Part shown: piece after piece, positions 33,874 to 45,472 of the stretch
Layout of the letters: every line of letters starts with the position of its first letter
Numbering within the stretch: position 1 is the stretch's first letter
From: Aristolochia californica
Lineage: Eukaryota > Streptophyta > Magnoliopsida > Piperales > Aristolochiaceae
DNA: 64,000 bases
NCBI GenBank assembly: GCA_029961685.1
Contig: JARWKL010000008.1
Span: 6,574,501-6,638,500 of the forward strand
Direction: 5' to 3'
Made by a program: the position numbers and the translations under genes
The notes under the pieces: generated by a model
What the model was told of the DNA's origin: nothing
Databases searched by the model: none
What the model saw: the letters and a program-made list of their open reading frames with translations, nothing else

Positions 33874-34200
33874 CAGGCTCCATTCTTTTGGAAGAATAGT
33901 TGAGACCCATTTCGGTGCGGAACCAAGAGCAAACAAGTAATGATCAAAATGACAGATCTTCTACTATTTAGCCGATGAAACTCCATTTGATTCCCTTTTG
34001 TCTTTAGACTGTTGTGAGTCAGTTTAACCTATATTAGCTCGAACCAATATACTGCTTCCAGACTTGCAACCACTGACCAATATCTGGGTTTTTGGTTTGT
34101 GGTCATGTGAAATGAATTTTTCATTGCTACTGCTGCTGCTACCATTTTGTTGGTGAGTACAGATTTTTTTGGCTACTTGAAGACTATTATGTGTTGGGGA

Positions 34201-34950
34201 ATGGCTACTGAGCTCCAGAACCACGAAGAAGTGCCAGAAGACCACTTCAGGAGAAAGCTTGCAGCTGCTGTTAGGAGATCTATTTTTTTTCTTGGTTCTC
34301 TCAGCCAAAAAAAAAAAAAAGTGTTTTATTTGTCTGTTCTGCATCTCAAATTAATGAGATCAGGTTCTGTTCTGCGTCAAGGTTTTCCTTCTGCTTAACA
34401 TCTGCACATTTACTTGCTTTTTTCAGCCTCTTGGTTTCTTTGTCCGTCCTTCAATTGTAAACTACAACTATAACGGTGACCATAACTCGGCTATCAAACA
34501 TAAGAACATTGAATGTTGTTCATTCTATTAATCTCAGAGTTTAGTTTTCATGTATTTTCAGCAACTTTGTGAGATACCACGAAAGCCACTTTGCTTTCTC
34601 TCTTGTTTCTATAAAAATTAAACATTTGCTATCATTGTGACGAGGTTCTGGGTATTTTCTCTTCTTGACTTGTTTTTGTTTACGATGAGATCTTATAGGA
34701 TGCTAGAATGGAATGATGGGTGGTACTATAATGGGGACATAAAGACGAGAAAGACAGTTCAACCTAATGCTGACCAAAGAGGTTTACAGAGATATGAGCA
34801 ACTGAGGGAACTTTATGGATCTCTTTCAGCAGGTGACAACAATCAACAAGCCAAGAGGCCTTCTGCTTCTTTATCCCCTGAGGATCTTACTGAGTCGGAG
34901 TGGTATTATTTGGTCTTCATGTCCCTCACATTTAATCCTGACCTCTGCTG
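34201..34950 (+). pseudogene. N-terminal fragment of a GL3/EGL3-like MYC-type bHLH transcription factor
   Basis: Subgroup IIIf bHLH proteins pair with R2R3-MYB and WD40 partners to control epidermal fate and flavonoid genes; the N-terminal region is the MYB-interacting domain. Exon 1 starts at ATG 34201 with 'MATELQNHEEVPED' and 'RRKLAAAVRRSI', close to the family N-terminus, then degrades in a T-rich stretch near 34283. Exon 2 begins after a splice acceptor AG (34697-34698) and reads 'LEWNDGWYYNGDIKTRKTVQ', 'LRELYGSLSAGDN' and 'LSPEDLTESEWYYLVFMSL', all family hallmarks. Similarity stops near 34945. The rest of the MYB-interacting region, the acidic domain and the bHLH are absent. It is a gene fragment, not a working gene. 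Confidence 0.85.
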
Positions 34951-35383
34951 GTTAAATTCGAATCCATTTAATAAAATCTTGGACGAAAGGTCAAATGCAT
35001 ATCTGTTTAATGGGTGGCATGACATCTGATTTATAGAAGTATAATAGTTCAAATGCATAGCTATTTGAGGGAGACTGACCAACTGCTGCTGCTGTTTCTT
35101 GCTCCTGATTAGTATTAGGGTCGTGGGAATGAGCTCTAATGCATATCTATTTGGCTGTAATGTGGCATCTGATTTATATGACTATACTAGTTCAGATGCT
35201 TTAGAATTTTGAGGGATACTACTGCTATTTCTTGCTTCTGTTAATTATAACGATAGCGACTCTGTTGTGTCTTGTTCTGTGTTGTTTTATTTGTTCATTT
35301 ACATTATATATTTTGTTTTTAGGCCTTAATCTTTTGAAACTCTTCATTCCATTGAGTAAAGGTGGAGATCCGTCAGCACAGTT

Positions 35384-35840
35384 ATTGCAGCGTTGCCTCA
35401 CTTGGATGAGCTCCTATTGTCATATAATTATAACCTCGGAGTAAATTGCTCAAATCTATTCGGTGGCAGTAGGAAGAATATTAAGGTGATGGATGTAGAT
35501 GGGGTTCAACTATACGGGGAAATCCCAGAATCTGTAGGTAATATGACCTCTCTTACTACTCTTTCTTTGGGAGGCATGGGAAGGAATCGAACCACGAAGG
35601 GCTTTCTAAGCCAAAAGGGAAACTTGTACAACCTGCAAGCTTTGTACTTAAAGAGGTTTTGAAGATTTGATTGCGCCGAAGCTTGATCGGTTATGCTCCT
35701 TAACAAATCTAGTCATCTTATATATTTGAGACTATATGCTTGGGAGAACTCTCGTCTCTAAAAATACTTACAATTAAAAATAGTATGTTGGAAGGTGTTG
35801 TACTTGAAAAGCATTTCCAAAATTTGAGCAACCTAACCAT
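35384..35840 (+). pseudogene. RLP-E: small internal LRR fragment of an RLP gene, plus strand
   Basis: The segment reads 'LPHLDELLLSYNYNLGVNC', 'LFGG', 'VQLYGEIPESVGNMTSL' and 'TTKGFLSQKGNLYNLQALYL', matching the LRRs at 41167-41330 and 40950-41140 of RLP-C. Near 35655 the frame shifts and stops, and the fragment ends around 'LEKHFQNLSNLT' (35838). It has no start, N-cap, membrane span or tail. It lies on the strand opposite to the other RLPs and forms the right end of the chimeric insert. Confidence 0.85.
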
Positions 35841-36106
35841 TCTTCCACAAAAATTGTCACCCCGGATCTTCCACAAAAATTTAAAGAGAGGACCAAATTT
35901 TTTCTTTTATTGCCAATTTAGGAAATGAATCTATTAATTTTCTTGATTATGTGTATGTGTGTGAGTGTGTCTGTGTGTTTGTTTATTTTAAGGATAATGT
36001 ACTTTTAGTAGATTTAATAGGATTTTTGAATTTTGGTTGTTAAAATTATCTCTTATAGTTTGAACGCTATTCATAAAATTATGTTAAGTTCGAAAATAAA
36101 AATTCT

Positions 36107-38372
36107 ATTTTTAAAATTTTAGTTTTGGAATATAACTAGTACCAAAAGAGATAAATAAGTAGAAACACAAAACTATTTTTATCATATGAAATGGAACAAT
36201 TGGCTCATGAAAGTTTATCAAGATAAAACAAACATTCAGAGTATTATGTGACTCAAAGTTACAATATGGAATAGATATACAATTAAGTAATATAAATTTA
36301 TTGAACATATTTATAGCAATTATATCCCTTCTTGTAATTATAATTTCATTACATAGTTATATAATATTTTGATTTTATTTTTTTTATAAACATCATTTTG
36401 AACAAAGAAACATTAAACTAATCGGAGGAAACAATTTATTTTTACTCTCAGATTGGTTGTTAGTGATCACTTTTTTCCTTCATTGCTCCTTGAGGTAAGA
36501 GAAAGGTTATGGACCTTGAAGGAAAGAACACACCCCAAATGTTGGTTTAAACTGACATGGGTATTTTAGATTTTTCGAAATGTGTCACCTAGATCAAACT
36601 TTGAGATATATCACTTTGCTCCCTAGAAAATATATGATCCCATATATAAGAATTGTATCCAACCCTGGTTTCATAAAGACATGAGTGCAAGGATCCTCTG
36701 TCTCTCTCCTACATAGTTCAGACTAATCTAGGGCCACTCTATCAGGAATTCTTGTGAATTGGCACTAATGACGAGTCAACCTCATCTTCACAACACGTGT
36801 CAAATGATGAGCCTAAATGAAAGTTTTATAACCCCAATTTAAATAGTTGACAATTAGAATTTTTCTCCTATTACATATGTATTTAGTATTTGATTAATTG
36901 TATATGTAAATTTAAAAAAAATAAAATGACATATGCATTGTATTTTTTTCTCTCAATGCGCCTTATTATTTGTTTTATTAGTAAAATGTATATAGGTAAA
37001 TGTGTAATCTTACATAAATTCAAAAAATAAGTAAATTACGTTCTTAAATACTTGGATATTATACAATGAAATTATCATTACCTTAATTAGTTATTTAGAG
37101 GAAAACTATTTAGAGGTGTTATTAACTAAATAAATGAAAACATGTTTTAGGATTGACATTATGATGACCCAATTATTTTGGAAGAGAATCACTAGATAAT
37201 TTTATGTTGTTGAAGAAGAGTTAATCAATCAAACTCTCTCTCTCTCTATATATATATAAAATTACTGGACCAACTACTAATCAAACCATCTACTTCCTCT
37301 CTCAAACCATCTATTACACATTTAGTCGCTTAGAAAAGGATTATGACTCTTTTTTTGGTTTATAGCAAATGGGGATGGGAATAGGTTTTTCTCCATTTAC
37401 ATGAAACAGGTAACAGAACAAGTAACTGAATACCAACTACCCATGCCCTCTGTTCCCTATTAACAACAATATCTCTTGTCTCTCCCATCCTAGTCTTATT
37501 AACTATATTTGGATCTTTTCAAGTTTTCACTTGAATAAAATATACTATAAATTTCTTAGGAAGCATTTTCTATTGCAATTCACCAGGAATTGGGATTATC
37601 ATAGAGGGATTTGCCTTTGTGGAAAAAAAAGAGACCTAGATGTTATCATCTTTTTTAAGTGATCCATACACCACTTTGAGTTTTAATAATTTGGAATAAG
37701 TTTTTACTTTTTATCTTTTAAACATAATTATAAAATTTATTAGCAAAATAAATAAAAATTCTTATCAAATTTAATAGGTTTTTTATAATAAAATTATTAC
37801 AAAATATATAGTAATATGATATTCATTATAAAATGTTATTATTTAGATTTCCAAAGGGTATTGACTTGTTTGGGAGATTAACAATATCTTCCTCGTAGAG
37901 GATACTCATCCTACAAATGGATTCAAATTTTTTTAAGTATTTCCTTGATTTTTGTAGAAATATTTTGATTGTTTTAGCTAGAGGATAAAAAAGTCAATTT
38001 TATTAAAAATAGTCAAGCCAAGTGGTTAAGCCCACTTTTTTTCCCAAGCCACCCTTTTTTTATTTTCTTGCTCGAAGTTACCGCATGGAACTGTGAGAAA
38101 CATGCATTTGATCAAGCTTGCGATGGTGAAGTCTTCATTCTCTAGAGCCACGGACCGTACCTATGATGATTTGCCTTGGTTCCGAACCTCTGGTTTGCCT
38201 TGAAGAATGAAACACATTGCACTTGCCAAAAACTTTCGAGTTTGGTTTTTTTCGTGATTTTACCAGTAAGATGTGTCTAGAATCATTCTAGTCTAATTGG
38301 AGTTAGCATTCTCCTCTTTCCAGTTTCTTGTTTTCGAGGTGGGAACAGTTATGGAATCATGACAATTGGAAG
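36107..38372. other. Noncoding repeat DNA, paralogous to 22296-24560 and 61666-63790
   Basis: It follows the same order as its paralogues, with small deletions (around 36745-36760 and 36810). A piece at about 38036-38115 resembles RLP flank 3915-3990. No gene is seen. Confidence 0.6.
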
Positions 38373-38519
38373 AGTATTGAGAACACAAAAGATCAATTTT
38401 GTGTTCAATCCGTCCTCTTCAACACTCTATTCATGTGTTTTTCTTTGGAAAATGGAGCAGTTTTCAGTCCATTTGTCGTATGTTTTCTGTCAAAAGAAAG
38501 AATTAGACATGGTTTAGAT

Positions 38520-39165
38520 GCAAACTTTTGCTAAAAACCTGACTTGGTCAAGGTACACGGCATGGTTGAACCAGATTCAATTGACCTATCTAATCCCGAT
38601 TTTATAATAAAACATTCAACGACATCTCATGGGTTAATTGGTTAGTTTGACCCAGATTTATAATAGAGCATTCAACATCTTCCTTTTAACTGATTATTGA
38701 TTTTTGTGTTTGGCATGGACGATGTGACCGTGGACTTGACTTATAACCACCTATATTTTAACTATACAAGCTCGATCTTTCTTCCATGGAATATCACCAT
38801 ATGCTCTCTTAGGTGTATTATCTGTATTTTGCTTGGTATATCTTCTTACCTTAGGCTCCATTGGCAATAAACTTACTTTTGGGTTGCTCAACTCTCTACT
38901 ATTAGAAAAAGAACAATATTTATAGTTGTCATTATTTCGATACCAAAGAAGACATACATTATTACCTTTTGTCTTTTGAAAATTTTATTAATATTTAATA
39001 AATAAAAAACAAAAAGAATGTCATTGTATTTCTAAAAGCCCTACTAAATTATTATAGGAAAGATATTATTGAATGACATTTACATTTGAAAAAGGATCAG
39101 TTACAAAGAAAATAAAAAAAACCATATCCCATGAATATTTTTTGAGCTTTGACAATATTATGTCT
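38520..39165. other. RLP-C 3' flank
   Basis: Matches 27258-27640 and 44660-45290. AT-rich, no gene. It contains GAACCAGATTCAATTGACC and repeated ATTCAACA words. Confidence 0.65.
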
Positions 39166-39322
39166 ATTTCCAACAAAACCAATCTTGCTAACCATCTACA
39201 AATCGAAAATACATAATTCTCTAAGACCTTTCGAATAGTAAAATTCCAAACACACTTATAAAGCCAAATGCAAATCCAGGAGCAATGCCATCATAGATCC
39301 ATTTCATTTCAAAGCCGCCTGA
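39166..39322 (-). repeat. Extra copy of the RLP-C membrane-span/tail region
   Basis: Read on the minus strand, this stretch repeats 'FEMKWIYDGIAPGFAFGFISVFGILLF' in shortened parts: a 'KWIYDGIAPGFAFGF' span and a tail. The same region follows again at 39323-39475 within the main C-terminus. RLP-D carries the same doubling (45284-45450), so it predates their split. Confidence 0.8.
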
Positions 39323-39344
39323 CAATATTATGTCTATTTTCAAC

Positions 39345-42300
39345 GAATCCAATCTTGCAAACCATTTACAAATCGAAAATACATAATTCTCCAAGACCTT
39401 TTGAATTGTAAAATTCCAAACACACTGTAAATCCATGAGTAATGGCAGCATATATCCATCTCATTTTAAATACATCTTCAAACTCTTCGTCACCAAAAGA
39501 TTGGACTACAAGTTGATCTCTCTCATCACTTTTACATTCTTTTCTCAAAGAATATCCACAAAGACCTTCATTACCCACATACATCGATTCATCATTGAGG
39601 GTATCAAGTTGATTACCTGATGGAATTATTCCAAACTAATTATTGTATGAAAGGTTGAGATGACTCAAAAATGTCAAACTCGCAATTGCCAGAGGAATCA
39701 ACCCAAAATGATGCTTGAAAAATTTAGATTTATTAATTGAAGCAACCTTCCAATGCTCTATGGGAGCTTCCCAAAAAATTGATTTACAGACAAGTTCAAA
39801 GCATTCAAACCAATAAAATTACTTTCCAACTTCTTCTGAGATTATTCCTGACAAATTGTTGTTTGAGAGATCTAAAGTAATAACCAATGAAAGAGTGGTA
39901 GTGTATTCATACAAAAACCCATTTCATCAACACGCTAACCTTTTCTTGGTAATAGTTGCTCCCATAGTCAAGTGTATTGTTTATAATACGATTGATTCTC
40001 ATGGCAGTGAAATTTGTTATACCTCTAGGAATGACTTATGTCAAAAAATTATGTGACACATCAAGGACTTGAAAATAACTCAAATTTCATAATTCCGGGA
40101 TAGTTCCACTAACATGTTGGACCTCAGTTGGAGTATTCGAGGGTTAGACAACCTTACTCCAATCCAACTTGGAAGAGTTCCACTGAATTCTTTCTCACTA
40201 AGGTCAAGAGTTTGCAAACTAGTATAATTTTTAAAAAATGAAGAAAGTTCTCCTGACAATTTATTCTTCTCAAGGTGCAAGCTTTGTATATTAACAAATT
40301 GAATGGAAGACCATGAAATATTACTAGATAAATGGTTTTCCTTGAAATCAAGCACTTTGAGAGATCCACAGTTAACCAAGGTTGGGGGCATGCTTCCAGT
40401 GAAATTGTTATGGGAAAGATTAAGAATTTTTAATTTTTCATCTTACTAAATAGAAGAGGAATTACACTATAAAATTGACTGTATGAGAAATCAAAATATT
40501 TGACGGGGTTTGTGAGAAAATGTATGGGATATGTGAACTTGTTGTTGTAGCTCAGATCAATCATTGTATATGAATTAGTGGCAAGTGTAATGTATGGAGG
40601 TGAACTTGAATATTATTCATACTGAGGTTCAAAGATTGAAGCTGAGAATTAATGTTCTCAAACCACGCTGGTATATTACCCTTGGATAATTGAGAGAGAT
40701 CTAGGTAAGTGAGTTTTTTTTTTAGTTTGAAACCATAGAGGAAATTGTGGGCCAAGATGACAAGATCCAAGATAGAGATATTCAGCTTGAAATGGAGGAA
40801 CCCAATCTATAGGAAGATGAAACTCTTGTGAATTTTGCGACAGGTCTAGAGTGGTTAGGTTGTTGAGAATTCGTAAATGCTTTTCAAGTACAACACCTTC
40901 AAACATTCTATTTTCAATTCTAATCACTTTCACAGATGTAGGAACGCATCTAGGAAATCTACCATTCAAGATGTATAAGTTGGTTAGATTTGTTAAGGAG
41001 CATAACCAATCAACCTTCGGCGCAATGGAATCTTCAAAATCATTCGAGGACAAAGTTTGCAGGTTGTGTATGTTTCCCATTTGGTTTAGAAAGCCCTTCG
41101 TGGTTCGATTCCATTTTACGCTTCCCAAGAAAATATGAGTAAGAGAGGTCATATTACTAATAGACTCTATAATTTCTCCATATAATTGAACGTTATCAAG
41201 TTCAATTTGCCGCCAAATAGATTTAAGCAATTTACTTTGAGGTTATAATTATATGACATATAGAGTTCCTCTAAGTGAGGCAACAGTTCAAAGTCTAAAG
41301 AAATATTTCCATAGACGTCACTAGAACTAAGATCCAAATAACACAATTGTATAAGATTGAGAAATGAGGGCATTGGGGGGAAACTTGAAAGATAAGTTTG
41401 CCATATTTCAAGTATCTGTAGGGAAGAATGTGAGCTAATTACATGAAACCAGAGAGAACCTACCATGGAAACATTAATGAAATTCATCCCTATGTGCTTC
41501 AGAGATGACATATTTACCATCCAGTCAAGACTATATGCATACAAACTTGAATAGGAAAATCCAAAAACTCAAGACAACAACAATTTCCAAGATGGAAAGG
41601 AATTTTCCTATTGAATCTTGCATACGACAAGCTCAAATGCGTCAACTCCTTTAATGAACCGAGAAAATCCAAAATTTTAACTCCATAGAAAGATTTCCCA
41701 CTCAAGTCAAGGTGTTGGAGATGTTTTAGTTGCAACAACATTGCATCAATTTGGCCACTATATGTAACGTTACTACAATTATCTAGTTCAGAGATAAGTG
41801 GAGTACAAGGACCGTGATGATGAAGTTGGATCACATACCTTATTTCTTTGTGGCATGTAACACCCTATTGTGGTCTTGGGGTTAAGTGTTTGGTTTTTCG
41901 CTACCTACTAGATCAGTCTTTTGGGTAGTATTGGTTAGGTACTTAACCTTTGGTATCAGAGTTATACCGCTGTTACAAGTTCGAATCCCGAAGGGAGTGA
42001 CCTAGAGTTAGACGTGGTTTGAGCAACAAAATCGGGCCATGTTGCTAGAGTGAGGTTGTCGTGGATGTCGACTCGTAATGGTGGGAGTATTATTGTGGTC
42101 CTAGGTTTAAGTGTTTGGTTTTCCACTACCTACCAGATCAATTTTTTGGGTAGTATTGGCTAGGTACTTAACATTTGGTATCAGAGTTATACCATTATTG
42201 TGAGTTTGAATCCCGGAAGGGGCCACCTAGTGCCAAACATGGTTAGAGTGACAAAAGTGGGCCACGTCACTAGAGTGAGGCCGTTGTGGATGTTGGATCG

Positions 42301-43046
42301 TAACAGTGGGAGTATTGTTGTGGTCCTAAGGTTAAGTCATTGGCTTTCTGCTACCTACCAGATTAGTCTTTTGGGTAGTATTGGCTAGGTACTTAACATT
42401 TGGTATCAGAGTTATACTGTTGTCACGAGTTTGAATCCTAGTTGGGGCGACCTAGAGCCAAACGTGGTTAGAGTGACAAAAGTGGGCCACGTCGCTAGAG
42501 TGAGGTCACCGTGGACATCGGATTGTAATGGTGGGAGTATTGTTGTGGTCCTGGGGTTAAGTGTTTGGCTTTTTGCTACCTACCAGCTCGGTCTTTTGTG
42601 TAGTATTGTCTAGGTAATTAACATTTGGTATCAGAGCTATACCGCTATTACAAGTTCGAATCCTGGAGGGGGCGACCTAGAGCCAGATATGGTTAGAGAG
42701 AAAAAAGTGGGCCATGTCGCTAGAGTGAGGTCGCCATGGACATCGGCTCGTAATGGTGGGAGTATTGTTGTGGTCTTGGGGTTATGTGTTTGGCTTTTGG
42801 CTATCTACCAGATCAGTCTTTTGGATAGTATTGACTAGGTACTTAATACACCCTTCCATTTAAAGCAATCTGGAGTATCATCCCAGGAGGTAAGAAGATT
42901 GGATGGATCAATGAGCTTGCTTCTGAACTTGGTAAGTGCCTCTCTCTCCATATCGAAGCAACCCGCTTGTGAGAACTGATCCTCTTGCATAATATACCCA
43001 ACAAGAGAAACCCAACAAATGAATTCACAATTGAAGTAGCCTCCAA
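39345..43046 (-). pseudogene. RLP-C: broken eLRR receptor-like protein gene with TRIM insertion
   Basis: The N-terminus (43046 downward) reads TTG then 'EATSIVNSFVGFLLLGILC', a convincing signal peptide and the best preserved in the window. A frameshift follows before the N-cap ('GCFDMERE', 'DPSNLLTSW'), then the TRIM array, then 'IQLHHHGPCTPL' and LRRs in separate frames at 41514-41834, 41167-41544, 40676-41230 and 40080-40391. The C-cap 'VGNEGLCGYSLRKEC', acidic 'FGDEEFEDV' and membrane span lie at 39366-39584, with a frameshift inside the span. It is closest to RLP-D. Many frameshifts and the lost ATG rule out function. Confidence 0.9.
41866..42848 (+). mobile_element. Tandem TRIM array 2 inside RLP-C
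   Basis: Same length (983 bp), five-LTR layout, orientation and position in the RLP as array 1, with target duplication CACCC at 41861-41865 and 42849-42853. The first LTR starts TATTGTGG and the last ends TTAATA. The shared insertion site shows it was inherited by duplication, not inserted again. Confidence 0.93.
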
Positions 43047-44516
43047 GTATTAGACACTAACTCCCTTCCCCTTTCAGCCGAATGCAACTACATGTAGTTG
43101 GCAGAACAATCTAGTGGCAAAATAAATTAAAAAATCCTATAAATCCCTTCCACTTCTCTCTCTCATGCTTTACTTCTTTAATTCAGGACGCATTGAATTC
43201 ATTAAATAGGTGTCCAAATGGTAAGCGAGGGAAACACAAGAGATTTGCATTTTTTTATTTATTTTTTATTTCATGACGATGATGATAAGAAAAAATTTGG
43301 CGACTATTAGACTTTTTCATAGAAAGACTATATATCTCGATTTTGCTTTACGAGACTTTATGGCCTGACGTTCTAAAGTTCTAATGGTCGTAAAGATTTT
43401 AAGGCCATAAAATCTGATTTGGCTATTAGAACTTTAGACTTTATGGCCTTTTAGTCTAGAAACGTAAATGTGGAGCAAATCGAAATCGATTTTAATAAGG
43501 ATAGATGTGGGTCGCCTCGAAAATCTAATATGTTTAGATTAACACAAAATCCAATTGATACAATTGATATATGGGAGATTTACACCCCATGATACTCTCA
43601 TATTTTTAAATAAATAAAATTTTAAAAGCCACATTATTTCTAACGTATCCATATAAAAAAATTTAAATAACCTTATTAGATTAAGAAAACATTTAAGATA
43701 CACCCATTTTGAATAGGATATATATATAGATGATTGTTTGAAGTTTACAAATGTTTTATAAAAATTCCGAGCAACTCTGTTGCAACACTGGTTTAGGAAA
43801 CGATACTATGGAGAGTTCTTCCTACCATCAGACACAAACACGTGATAAGATATAGCTTTAAGTCTTGCACTCCTATGGTTTCTTGGGTGGTGAATCTGAT
43901 AGGCCCACCTTTTTTCCAAGTCTCCCATTGTTTCTTTTCTTGCTTGAAGTTGCCGCGTGAAACTGCGACAAACATGCATTTGAACCGTCCTCATGAACAC
44001 TCTGTTTAACTATTTTTCTTTGGAAATCGGAGCAGTTTTCAGTCCATTCATCGTCTGTTTTCTATCATAAGAAAGAATAGGTCATATTATGTGTTTTTAC
44101 GAGAGCATCAAACCGAACCGGTTCACGAATAACTAGAGCTTGGCTTGGAGCCAGCTCGGTTCTATTCGAATAAATCCCATCTCGGATCGAATTCGAGATC
44201 AGTTTTTTATTTGTTTAAGTAAACGAGCCGAACTTGAATAAGCGGTGATTTTATTCGTGAGCTCGTGAAAACAATAGAGAGCTTCTTAGTTTCATTGTAA
44301 CCCTAGCTTCTCTCTATTGAAGACAATAAATTCCCACAATCATATATAAGAGATATATCTAAGACTAGTTTTCATAGTCACCAATCCACAGATTCTATGC
44401 CTCTCTCCAATATTTTTTGGATTAGAGCCAATCTTGGTTCCTCGTGTAGGGCCATTGAGATCTCAGCTTCATCAACCAAGTAGATGTCAAATTGTTTTTT
44501 ATTCAAAAATCAAAAC
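43047..44516. other. RLP-C upstream flank
   Basis: Matches 3001-4528 and 49182-50675, including the hairpin near 43375-43440. About 60 bp present at 3827-3883 is missing near 43869. No gene is seen. It ends at the tandem junction. Confidence 0.6.
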
Positions 44517-45283
44517 AGTATTGAGAACACAAAAGATCAATTTTGTGTTCAATCCGTCCTCCTCAACACTCTATTCAAGTGTTTTTCTTTGGAAATTGTA
44601 GTTTTCAGTCCATTTGTCGTATGTTTTTTGTCAAAAGAAAGAATTAGACATGGTTTAGATGCAAACTTTTGTTAAAAACCTGACTTGGTCAAGGTACATG
44701 GCATGGTTGAACCAGATTCAATTGACCTATCCAATCCCGATTTTATAATAAAACATTCAACAACATCTCATGGGTTAATTGGTAAGTTTGATCCAGATTT
44801 ATAATAGAGCATTCAACATCTTCCTTTTAACTGATTATTGATTTTCGTGTTTGGCATGGACTATGTGCCCATGAACTCGACTTATAATCACCTATATTTT
44901 AACTATGCAAGCTCGATCTTTCTTCCATGGAATATAACCATATGCTCTCTTGGGTGTTGTATCTTTATTTTTTTTGGTATTTCTTCTTACCTTAGGCTCT
45001 ATTGGCAATAAACTTACTTTTGGGTTGCTCAACTCTCTACTATTAGAAGAAGAACAATATTTATAGTTGTCATTATTTCGATACCAAAGAAGACATACAT
45101 TATTACCTTTTGTCTTTTGAAAAATTTATTAATATTTAATAAAAAAAAAAGAATGTCATTGTATTTCTAAAAGCCCTACTAAATTATTATAGGAAAGATA
45201 TTATTGAATGACATTTGCATTTGAAAAAGGATGAGTTACAAAGAAAAGAAAAAAAGCCATATCCCATGAACATTTTTTGAGCT

Positions 45284-45450
45284 TTGACAATTATGTCTAT
45301 TTCCAACAAAACCAATCTTGCTAACCATCTACAAATCGAAAATACATAATTCTCTAAGACCTTTCGAATAGTAAAATTCTAAACACACTTACAAAGCCAA
45401 ATGCAAATCCAGGAGCAATGCCATCATAGATCCATTTAATTTCAAACCAG
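45284..45450 (-). repeat. Extra copy of the RLP-D membrane-span/tail region
   Basis: A ~166-bp direct duplication of the gene end, with boundaries at GACAAT(ATT)ATGTCTAT as in RLP-C. On the minus strand it follows the stop of the main frame. Confidence 0.8.
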
Positions 45451-45472
45451 CCTGACAATATTATGTCTATTT

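Larger units (their letters stand above)
33477..35847 (+). other. Chimeric insert with bHLH and RLP fragments between ~260-bp direct repeats
   Basis: The stretch is absent from both paralogous blocks (around 22295 and 61665), where the R-unit runs straight on. The left junction is at AATTCT/CATC and the right at CCACAA/AAATTGTCACC. From left to right it holds unassigned sequence with a short serine-rich frame (33499-33600), a T30 run, a GL3-like bHLH exon 1 and exon 2, a locally duplicated ~90-bp stretch (34995-35090 and 35140-35225), and an RLP fragment. All readable pieces are on the plus strand, opposite to the RLP relics. Gene-fragment capture by a Helitron or Pack-type element, or duplication-mediated insertion, are possible; no diagnostic termini were found. 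Confidence 0.75.
38373..44516. repeat. Tandem ~6.15-kb unit S2a (RLP-C unit)
   Basis: The unit begins AGTATTGAGAACACAAAAG and runs to ATTCAAAAATCA. The next unit (44517-50675) begins and ends with the same sequences. The junction AAAAC/AGTATTG at 44516-44517 fuses the far upstream flank of RLP-C to the 3' flank of RLP-D, the mark of a direct tandem duplication by unequal exchange. Confidence 0.92.
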
